A stretch of 64,000 bases of DNA, from assembly GCA_026122225.1 (NCBI GenBank), contig JANEZZ010002239.1, positions 744,001 to 808,000 of the forward strand. The letters run 5' to 3'. The stretch comes from Heloderma charlesbogerti. Lineage: Eukaryota > Chordata > Lepidosauria > Squamata > Helodermatidae. Position numbers and translations under genes: made by a program. The notes beneath the pieces were generated by a model, which worked only from the letters and a program-made list of their open reading frames with translations, made no database searches and was not told the origin of the DNA. How positions within the stretch are numbered: the first letter of the stretch is position 1; every line of letters begins with the position of its first letter. This document shows, one piece after another, positions 55,325 to 64,000 of this stretch.

Positions 55325-56335
55325 ACTGGTTTATGAACATGTTCTGTGAACAGAACAAAACCTTAAGGCAGTAGCATTAATGAGCTGTGGGGAGGCAACA
55401 TCAGAAGGTGGCACTGGCATTGCACAGGTCCTACCTCATAGGAGTACGGGGCTTAAAATCTGTGAATGTGTTTTCTCCTTCACTAACAATAAAAGAGGTG
55501 CATGAATGCAGGGGAACACATGATACTGATCCAAACATCTCAGGATCATTTTCTTTCTTTCTGCATCCCTGAGGAAAAATGTTCCCTGAGCCAAAGAATC
55601 TCTGGTGTTTTAAAACCAGCCTCTCAAATTAAAAGAACCATGATTTGGAAAAGGAGCTGCTGACTGCATCTATGGTAATGAGCATGAAACGTCTGCAGTC
55701 TAGTCACTTTGCTTGTCCTGTATCATATCTTTTGGCAGGCTAATTTTCCAGACTGAAATGCGTAGAGGATCTTGGTTCGGTGGGTTTAACTGAAGCGCAG
55801 CTATCTGGAAATGGGAGCATTATCTATAATAAAATAATTCCTTCCATTTGATCTCCTATTTTAGGCTAGGCTGGAGAAATCTTAAATGCCTGGAAAAGCA
55901 CCTCATCATACACAGGACCTCAGGTAGGTCGTCCAGTCCAAGGTTGCCACGTCATCTCCCAGCATCAATATTTGAGACTGAAATATTTAGCAATTTCCCA
56001 GCTTATCAGGCTATATGACTGCATTTTACGTGGGGGATTCCTCCCGCCCCTGCTGCCACCTATTTTTAAATGAGAGGAATAATGGGGAGTTCCAGTTCTT
56101 CTCCTGGGGGTAATTTGAATGACACCATTGTAAACAAACCAATAGTCCAGGCTCTGATTTATTCAGCTACTTCATTTTGTACCACATACCTACAGAATGT
56201 TCACAATATGAAGGATACTCCCTGCTTGATAAGTCACGCTCTCCAAATCTTAATTCCCCATGAGATAAATAGTAGAAGTAATGGCCGGCAGCACAAGTCT
56301 GTGGTGAAGTGGAATGAAATTAGGATTTGAAATAA
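55325..56335. other. no recognisable feature
   Basis: Gene-free sequence; no exon or repeat family recognised. Confidence 0.4.
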
Positions 56336-56339
56336 TAAT

Positions 56340-56440
56340 GCTTGGGCTTTAATAATAACTACCATTTATATGGCACTTTGGAGTATTCAAAATACTTCAC
56401 ATGCATTTCAATTTGGGCAAGTAAGCATCCTCTTGCTTGT
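56340..56440 (-). mobile_element. MIR-like fragment
   Basis: Reads taataataactaccatttat, atggcactttggagtattca and atacttcacatgcattt, corresponding to the 3' part of MIR in reverse orientation. Confidence 0.4.
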
Positions 56441-56444
56441 CCCC

Positions 56445-57020
56445 AAAATTAATAGAGCTGCTGGAATGTTCTAGTTGAAAACTCAGAGAAACCTCTCTTT
56501 ATTTAGTGTTTGACATGAACACTTGACAGCCCAGTTCCCCCCACCCTCTGATACCCCAAGCCTTACTGTCTCATCTGTTTCCCCATCTTCCATGCCACTC
56601 TTCCCCAAGAAAAAGAATCTTGGGTTCCGGTGAAAGGGTTAACAGGTGGTGGAGAGCAGAAGAGTGGGCCAGGGTGGTAGTCAAGAGAATGAGTCAGGAA
56701 ACACCATGCAAGACCTCACCTCAGCACCAAACAACCAATGCCACATGTCATTTTTCCAAGGGATCATGGGACTTGTAATCAAGCCAGCTCCATAATCCAG
56801 CAGGAAGTGTCACACAGATCATGTCATTTGTCACTGAAGAGAGACCAATGGCCTACTTTTCTGCCTTCCACTACCTGTTATCTCAGCACCCTTTCCAAGG
56901 CAAGGATTTCTTTTTCTTGGGTAAGAAGGGGGCCTGGCAGGGATGGTGAAGGTGCAGATGTGGTGGGTATTAGCCCCATTTTTAATTCAGCCCAACTCAA
57001 AGGGAGCTGGGCCCTTCTCC
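56445..57020. other. no recognisable feature
   Basis: Gene-free; short frames only. Confidence 0.4.
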
Positions 57021-58025
57021 TGTTTGGTGAGGGATGAGCATTTGCCTATTTTTTCTCTCACACAGGTTTCAGTAGGGATGTCAGAGAATTTCGCCACGAA
57101 TCTCGGGGAGGCCGAATGCCAGCGCATTCGGCCCCCCGAAATCGGTGGTGAAACGGTCTGCCACCCCCCCGCCACCCCCCTGGGACAGGACTTACCTTGG
57201 GCGAATCTCCCTGGCGGCGGCGGCTCCGGTTCAGCGGCGGTTCGGCGGCGGCGGCTGGTCTTCCGACCGGCTGCCGCCGCCGCCATTTCCAGTAAAAAAA
57301 CAAAACAAAACACGTGATAGGCTACGTAAACATTTACGTAGCCTATCACGGCTGAGTAAAAAAACAAATAACAACCGTGCGTACGCAAATGGCGGCGCCC
57401 ATGGGCGCCATTTGCATTCCTTATTTTGGCACGTCTAGTCTACGTAAACATTTACGTAGACTATGGCGAAAATAAGGGGAACGCAAATAGCGTAGCGCCT
57501 AAAATAAGGAACGCAAAATAAGGAACACAAATAGTTTTTTTACTCAGCCGTGATAGGCTACGTAAACATTTACGTAGCCTATCATGGCTGACTGCAGGGA
57601 CGCAAACAGCAGCGGCTACGGCCGCCGCCATTTGTGTTCCTGGCCGGCCAGTATTTGCGGCGGGAGGGACGGGGCGCCTCCCCCCTGGCCAGAATTTCGA
57701 GGGGGAGGGACGGTGCACCTCCCCCCCGGTCAGAATTTTGAGGGGGAGGGACGGTGCACCTCCCCCCGTCAGAATTTTGGGGGGAGGGACGGGGCGCCTC
57801 CCCCCCCGGCCAGAATTTGGGGGGGAGGGACGGACCCCCCCACCACTGCGAATCAATTTCATCATAAGGTAAGTGACTTTCGTACATCCCTAGGTTTCAG
57901 ATGGGAGGCGAGAGAGGGAGAGACAGTGGCTTGTCTAAGGCTATTTAGTAAGTTCATGGCAGAGATGAGATTTGAACCAGGGACTTTCTGATTTGCAAAT
58001 CCATCTCTTAGCCCCTATACTGCAC
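57021..58025 (-). mobile_element. MIR-like SINE split by hAT copy 3
   Basis: On the right of the insert the text agatgggaggcgagagaggg, ggcttgtctaaggctattta, gtaagttcatggcagagatg, gatttgaaccagggactttc and tctcttagcccctatactgc follows MIR in reverse. On the left only a short stretch (attttttctctcacacaggtttcag region) can be assigned. Confidence 0.55.
57073..57892. mobile_element. TAGGGATG hAT-type multi-palindrome element, copy 3 (820 bp)
   Basis: Perfect 8-bp duplication ggtttcag (57065-57072, 57893-57900). Ends TAGGGATGTC and GTACATCCCTA. It shares the interior of copies 1 and 2, but the right half of the central palindrome is partly deleted and rearranged (57490-57540). The outer gtgataggctacgtaaac stems remain on both sides (57313 and 57549). 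The 40-bp GC-rich tandem repeat has about 4.5 units (57662-57836), more than in the others. Outward AAGGTAAGT strings at 57190-57198 (minus) and 57866-57874 (plus). Confidence 0.92.
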
Positions 58026-58029
58026 TAGC

Positions 58030-58590
58030 TCAAAGTGGTCTGACCCCTGAGGCCAGATACTCCCAGCCAAAGCATTCCTAACGTATTAATTATGATAATT
58101 TACATGACAGCATCACAGGCAGAAATAGAGGAGGAAAAATCAACAATCATGTCAGAGTGAACCTTTATCACATGGAATGAAGAATGTGAGGTGTCTCAGC
58201 TCCCTCAACATGCTGCAAGGTCATCATCAGTCAACTGCAATTGCCTACTTTTGACAGCATGGGTGCTCCATGGTTTCATATAAGGACATTCAGTGGCAGT
58301 GCCTATAAGGGGCATCCCCATTTGCTTCAGTACAGGGAGGAGTTATGTGCACACAAAGAAATGAATGCACACTGTTGTTCCCTCCATTGAAGAAAATGGA
58401 AGGCTTACTATTGGAGGCTTGCATGTGAGCTGGAACACACACTAGTGTTTGAATCAAGGGCACTTAGTGGTTAGTTAGGGTAATATCCAGTTCCTTTTCT
58501 CTAGCCCCACCTCCCCTGCTAAATGACCCACCTCACCCCATGTGTTCATTTGCACTGGGGATACTGAGGAGAAGCTCAGCATCACCTCAA
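58030..58590. other. no recognisable feature
   Basis: Gene-free sequence with no repeat family that I can name. Confidence 0.35.
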
Positions 58591-58599
58591 GGAGGGCTT

Positions 58600-59050
58600 G
58601 GAGTCCAAGCCTCTGGTCACCCCACTTCAGGGAGAACCCTTGCCACCACCACCCTATAAGTATACTTTCCCAGCCCAAGGACATAGCCCTCCCCTCAATG
58701 GAGGGCACCCCCAAAGCTGCTTCTGTCCCTCAGCCACTACAGAAATAACCATGGAACTGCATCCAGCAGTGGAGGAGCCTCTGACAGTCCTGGCCCTGCC
58801 AGCTTTCTTAAGTCCTCGGCTGCAGTCCTCTGGGACAACAGCTGTCTGGTTATGAAGAAATACTTCAGCCAGTGTCACCTGCAGTATGTCCAAGGTCCTG
58901 ATAGTCCGCAATTTTGTGACCCTCTCTCCCTGTTGTGATACAGAACCATCTGTGAGTGCTTGTGCAGTAGGCCACTTCCTCTGGGCCTCCATCCTAGCCA
59001 ATCTCAATCCAAACATGGGACCAGGATACTTGAGAACACACCTTCTCCCT
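58600..59050. repeat. unnamed interspersed repeat
   Basis: Shares ordered text with 38460-38650 (see that stretch). It is followed directly by an L2 3' end and could be its 5' or middle part, but I cannot show continuity. Confidence 0.35.
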
Positions 59051-59119
59051 TATCATTCTACTTGACTGCCAAGGTCTTCTGCAGAGGCACTCCTGGTGGT
59101 CTGCTTGGGCCAGGGATCT

Positions 59120-59395
59120 GCTTGGAAACCACCAGGAGTAGGGACTTTAGTGTGTTGGCTCCCAACCTATGGAATGCCCTTAGAGATCAGTCATTACTTT
59201 GTTTTTGGTGTTGACTGAAGACTTTTCTTTTCAGGCAAGCATTTCCTGACTATTGACTAAATTCCAGCCATTGTTTTTATTAATGCTACTGCTTTTATTA
59301 TACTTTTTCATATTTTGTATTTTAATTTGTTGTACACTGCTCTGATATCTCTTGATGTGGTGCAGTTTATCAATTTATAATTAAAAAAATAAACA
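59120..59395 (+). mobile_element. L2-clade LINE 3' end
   Basis: Encodes RDFSVLAPNLWNALRDQSL and, after a stop, ends with a 3' UTR containing gttgtacactgctctgatat and gtggtgcagtttatcaattt, then aaaaaaataaacaaac. Confidence 0.65.
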
Positions 59396-59399
59396 AACG

Positions 59400-60630
59400 A
59401 CCGTTCCCATCACTGCAGTGGAAATGTGGGACAGGGATCATTCCCATAGCTCAGCCCTCCTGCTGCATAGTCTTGCCTTCTCTCTTAGTGTGTTAAATTA
59501 AAACCAACACACAGCATACACACATACGTGCCCCCCCCACACCAAAATTTACATCAGTCTAAAACACTCAGTTTGGACTCTTCCATTTCATTTTCACTGG
59601 TTGTATCGTGACTTCCACTTTACATCTTTTAAAGAGCTGAAAACATTTAAGAGTTTTCAAGGAACAGCCATTAAACCTAGTTAAGAAAGCTATTGCACTG
59701 TTGCAGTATTATTAAACATACATCATCACTCCCCATGGCCCCTCAGGGTGAGACCTCTGCGCAGTTCCTTCCATCTAGACATTCACTAAATCAGTCATGG
59801 TAAAAAGTCAGCTTCTGATCTCAATACTACTCAAGCTGATCTGCTTCCTCCAGGTGTCCCTAAATGGTTAACATCTGCGGTTTCAGAGTGAAAAACATGA
59901 TGAACACAGCAAGAGGGTAAGAGATGATTAAAATTCATCCTACTATATCATCCATAAATAAGAAATAAAGATGAGAAGGAAGAAAGGAAGAAGACACGTC
60001 TGTGATTAATCGGTCTTAAAATGGTCACTGCCTCTTTTCTGTGTCTCATACAAATGCAGCCTACATACAGATTCTATGTACCCCAAAACATGGCAAGTAT
60101 ATTGCTTTTATCAATCAGAAATAATATGAAATTCAACAAATATTAAGCATTTAATTTTGATGCACACATGAACAACATTATAAATCACAATGCCGTTATG
60201 CTATAGAAAGCTCAAGTATTAATGATCCAGGTCTCTGTTCTACTGCTTATAGTATTGACATGTTAGGTAAGGCTGAAAGTCTTAATTGATTAGCCAGTGT
60301 GATTAACCAGTTGATTAATCACAGATTCAAAGTGTGTTTCAATGCGAGCCATCCCCGGGGGTTTCAGTGCTGATGGCATCATTGTGATGGATCTATGATC
60401 TCTTGAACCAGGCCATGTGTTTAGATGATGTTCTAAACAATGAGCTGCCAGTGTTATTTAAGTACAGGGAAACTAATCTACACTAAGCAGGCCCCATTCT
60501 GCTGTCATAGACATATTCATATGTTAGAGTGGTGAGCAGGATTGTCACTAAATGTCTGCAAGGGATCACCCACTTTGGATAATTTATGCAGCCAATTTAC
60601 CTGATCAATAGGATAAAATCAAGATAGTTA
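59400..60630. other. no recognisable feature
   Basis: Gene-free AT-rich sequence. Confidence 0.45.
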
Positions 60631-60636
60631 ATTGAT

Positions 60637-61060
60637 TAAGGGCGCAATCCTATGGGGATAGGCAACTGCCTATCCTATGCAGGGAAGGAGAAGCATGGAG
60701 GGGATCATCCCCTCCATGCTTCAGCCGCCCTGCATTTGCGGTTAGACAGCCGATTTCGGCTGTCTAGCTGCGGGAAGCTGGAGCAGGGGAAGCGGCTGCC
60801 AGAATGACACATAGGATGTGTCGTACTGGCATTTCCGCTTTCCCCACCCCAGAACGCCCTGTTTTCGCTGCTCTGTGCTCCTCTTCCAAGCACAGAGCGT
60901 GGGGCCGTTCTGCATTGCCTCCGAGGCAGCGCGGGAAGGGGGGAAGGTCTGTTCTCCGGGAACTGACCTCAGAGGATGGGCTCCAAGGTCAGTTCCCAGA
61001 AACCGACAGATCCTATGGCAGTCTAGCCGCTGACTAGCGGCCATAGGATTGCTCCCTCCA
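60637..61060. mobile_element. multi-hairpin MITE (copy C, inverted)
   Basis: Reverse orientation to copies A and B: left end aagggcgcaatcctat, right end ccataggattgctccctcca. Internal stems: ggataggcaactgcctatcc, gaagcatggaggggatca/tcccctccatgcttc, gacagccgatttcggctgtc and gacacataggatgtgtcgta. It carries an additional ctgtgctcctcttccaagcacag stem. Confidence 0.78.
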
Positions 61061-61064
61061 AGAC

Positions 61065-62645
61065 CATTAGTTTATTGCAGAATATTGTAATATTCAACCC
61101 AGTGAAACAGAATGAACAAATCCTACAAATGCTCCACCTCTCCTGTCCCCCACACTTCCACTACAGTTAGCCAATAAAAAGAATTAATCACCTAGGTACC
61201 TCTTGAATCTCACCCAATCACCATTGTATCCCTGGCTAATATTCTGTTTCTGGTTTTTCAGTGTCATCAAGACATCCCTCCAGCCTGGTTTGGTTAGTCG
61301 GGGCTGGCAACAGGCAAAAGAGAATTAAAAGTGGTTTGGGAGAAGCTTAACTTCCCATGGCTTAAACACACTCATACTTATTTTGTCCCACCTCTGCCTC
61401 TGATTAAACTAGTATGTTAAGTTTGTGAAATGATACCAAAATCTGCAACACCTGTTAACAAGAAGCAAAATGGGAGCAAGGGATGAATGTATACCACATA
61501 AATGGCCTTCAGCTCTCTGAAAAAATGATATCCATCTTCATCCATGGAACACTTTCATTACTTGTCTCCAGCAACTGTTGTTTTAATTGTGGCAAATAAA
61601 CTTGTGTGAGCTTCCCACACCACCCCCAGACTCTCGCTCCCCCCCCCACACCACCCTTCTGTTCCAGTTGCAACATTCTAAGGATGCTTTTCATAAAACG
61701 TAAAAATAAAAAGAGAGGGAAACGAGACATAGAACTCTGAATGACATCCATTTTGGCCTTAAATTATTCACAATTTAATAATAAAACTATCCGTCATAGG
61801 CGGAATGGGTACGTTTAATATTTTCAATTATCCACAGTTCCTCGTGAAATGTGAACACAGGAAATTGTTTTGTTTGAACTATAGCTTGAGAACAAGCCAG
61901 GATCTGAGACCATGGTTTGTTCTTGACCTTTTCTCACTAATGAGCTGCAGCCTCATGCAGCCTATTTCCCATTACTTCTGAACTCCCCCCGCAAAAATGG
62001 TGTGTGTGGGGGGGGAGGGAAAACTGTCTTCTGAACAATACCAGCAACAGCTGTTTTTGTGCTATCTCTAGGTAAGGGAGGCATGTTTTTGCCTCTGAAC
62101 TTGCAGCTGCGCATATATATATATATATATATATTCTTTTCAGGTTATAGCAGTTCACAGTGGTTTCTAGCAGATGAACTATTCAATTACTTCAGGCTTT
62201 TCCATTTGTAATAGTATGGGGCAGTGATAGCTAGAGGACTTCACCTGTCTTTTAGAGATAGCCAGACTGGCAATTTTAGACTCTGTTCATTTTATCCACA
62301 CCAGTAAATTTCATAAAATGGTTATAGAAAGATTCCTTTTCCCTGTGTAGAACTTTCTCCCAGGAATTCCATATACAATATTGGAAGAAATGGACACAAC
62401 CTGAGATTGCATTAATATTCCCCTAGTGAAGAAGTCAACCCATTTTGTATTTCTATAATAGATTTGCAGCTTGCCAGTAAGGGTGTTTGGCAGTGCGACA
62501 GACAAAATAATAATAATTGCAAATATAGCCCCCAACACACACAGAACCTAATCCCCCTGACAGGAAGAGTCCAATTCAACTTAGACTACCTGTTACAGTT
62601 TTGTAGTAGGATTTTCTTGTCAGGTGAGCAGAATGCACAGAAAAT
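61065..62645. other. no gene; short (AT)n run
   Basis: No exon or repeat family recognised outside the microsatellite listed separately. Confidence 0.4.
62113..62134. repeat. (AT)n microsatellite
   Basis: About eleven uninterrupted AT dinucleotides. Confidence 0.9.
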
Positions 62646-62649
62646 AAGT

Positions 62650-62706
62650 TAGGCTGCAATCCTATGCATGTTTAGACAGAAAAACATCCTACAACTCCAA
62701 GCATGA
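62650..62706. repeat. MITE fragment, same subfamily as 10201-10290
   Basis: aggctgcaatcctatgcatg, then tttagacagaaaaacatcct and acaactccaagcatg, matching the left two thirds of the 10201 copy, with the right end reduced. Confidence 0.6.
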
Positions 62707-62709
62707 GAA

Positions 62710-63710
62710 GTGGAAGTAAAACACAATTGCCTTTGGAAACTAAGTGAACCCACCAATGAAGAAATATGGACACTAACCAAAATGAAGAAGTAAATACAAG
62801 CAACAATGGCATTGCATTATTTATTCAATGCTCCAAGAGCAAACTACCAGGTTTTACCTGGTCTCATGTATAACATAACAGGAATCCATTCAGAAAGCAA
62901 CAACAACAAACTTACCGAATGCTTTGTTTCAATCAAAATATTGAATTGACATCCCACCCCCCACAAACCTGTTCCATAAACTAACTTTGAAAATCTTCAT
63001 TTGAAACCTTACAAAACTCAACACTAGTCATAAACTAACCTTTTTTTCTTTTTATTTTAATTCACAGGACATCTTGTTCCCCCTCTGCCTGCCTTTTAAT
63101 CCATACTGCCAAGAGGTCATTTTAATTATCAAGCTGTCTGTGCTAGTCATTACTCTGCTTATAGACACAAGGAGTCAGAAATATGATGCTTAGTGTATGT
63201 ATTATAGGACTTTCCCACTGTTAAACACACACAATTTAACCCTCAAGCTTGAAATTTTAATACTATGGAAGTGATTGTATCAATTTGCTGTTCCATGGGG
63301 TCATATCATATTTCTTGCTTCCTGTTCTTCCATCTCTTCTTTCCTTACACAAATGCTCCAATCCACTTAGAACATGGAAATTGGCTTCTGTGCACCCATA
63401 TTCATATAGTCATAGCTAGATGCACAACCTAATGCTGCACACATAGTTCCTGCTACTTTTGTTACGAGATCTGTGTGTGCATAGCGAGAGTCAGAAAACT
63501 GGCCATCATGCCAATAGCTGTTCTGGTGAGGGAGCAGTAAGGGGGCTGAATTTTAGCCTCTTGGCCCCTTCTCCCCAACAAGCAGCTAATTGGTGAGATT
63601 GCTGACTTTCTGAGAGGGCTACAGTCGGACTGGGGCCAAAGATTCTACTTAGTGAACTAAACACAAAAGGCAAAACACTGTGACTGGACCATATTTTCCC
63701 TTCATTTTAG
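62710..63710. other. no recognisable feature
   Basis: Gene-free sequence. Confidence 0.4.
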
Positions 63711-63713
63711 ATT

Positions 63714-63852
63714 AGCTTTCCGAACCTGGTCCCCCCATATGTGTTGGACTACAAGTCCCATAATTCCTAGCCAGCATGGCCAAGCTGGCTGGGAATTATT
63801 GGAGTTGTAGTCCAACACATCTGGAGGGCACCAGGTGGGGAAGGCTGCTTTA
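63714..63852. mobile_element. foldback MITE, well preserved
   Basis: Left arm gtgttggactacaagtccca...taattcc and right arm ggaattattggagttgtagt...ccaacac pair over more than 40 bp, with agctttccgaacctggt and accaggtggggaaggctg at the ends. The best copy for defining the family. Confidence 0.75.
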
Positions 63853-64000
63853 AGATGGTTCTGATGTTACTTTTTTCTGATGGTCGCATATTTAAGATTT
63901 ATTTAGGGAAGAAAAGAGAACATGATACAAACACATGTGTCTTCATGATGCTGGACATGTCTAACTGGTCCTGCTTTAGTCCACAAGTCCAGTTCCCTTT

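Noticed and set aside
1..64000. Endogenous viral sequences or LTR retroviruses
   Set aside because: No LTR pairs, primer-binding sites or gag/pol/env-type frames were recognised; all reverse transcriptases here are of LINE type or Penelope-like.

Overview
The window is vertebrate nuclear DNA, almost certainly from a squamate reptile (lizard or snake). Reasons: two BovB (RTE-clade) LINEs occur with L2- and CR1-clade LINEs, Penelope-like elements, tRNA-derived SINEs that resemble the squamate Sauria-type SINE, MIR relics and a very large population of short foldback/MITE-type DNA transposons. Coding sequence is sparse and split into short exons with GT-AG borders, and there is one CpG-island promoter. 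No bacterial, organellar or viral genes were recognised.

Region 11.4-31.1 kb (minus strand) holds the only host gene I can support: the 5' part of a SPATA6-family gene, best read as SPATA6L. Eight exons run from a CpG island (about 30.3-31.1 kb, with an RFX X-box-like site) leftwards to about 11.5 kb. They encode about 282 residues in compatible phase. The remaining 3' exons were not found and may be left of 11.4 kb in divergent sequence or outside the window. Its introns carry an L2 LINE, a Penelope-like element, hAT-type insertions and multi-hairpin MITEs.

Region 1-11 kb is repeat-rich: a CR1 tail, a near-perfect 66-bp-arm hairpin at 3901-4038, an hAT MITE, a GC-rich palindromic block and L2 fragments. 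One weak candidate exon lies on the plus strand.

Region 31-64 kb has no gene I can support. It is a layered transposon landscape: an L2 with an internal deletion (32.6-35.5 kb); a full-length BovB with 12-bp target duplications (39,956-44,014); a second full-length BovB in the opposite orientation (48,546-51,737); two CR1 copies; SINE and MIR relics; and a set of elements with termini TAGGGATG/CATCCCTA and 8-bp target duplications.

The most unusual content is this last set. Five copies (42318-43283, 45031-45770, 52585-53169, 54871-55316, 57073-57892) have hAT-type termini (Y-A-R-N-G) and 8-bp duplications. Three share an elaborate interior: nested long palindromes, a variable-copy 40-bp GC-rich tandem repeat, and strong splice-donor-like motifs pointing outward at both ends. 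Three of the five interrupt older repeats (BovB, CR1, MIR), so their target sites can be reconstructed.
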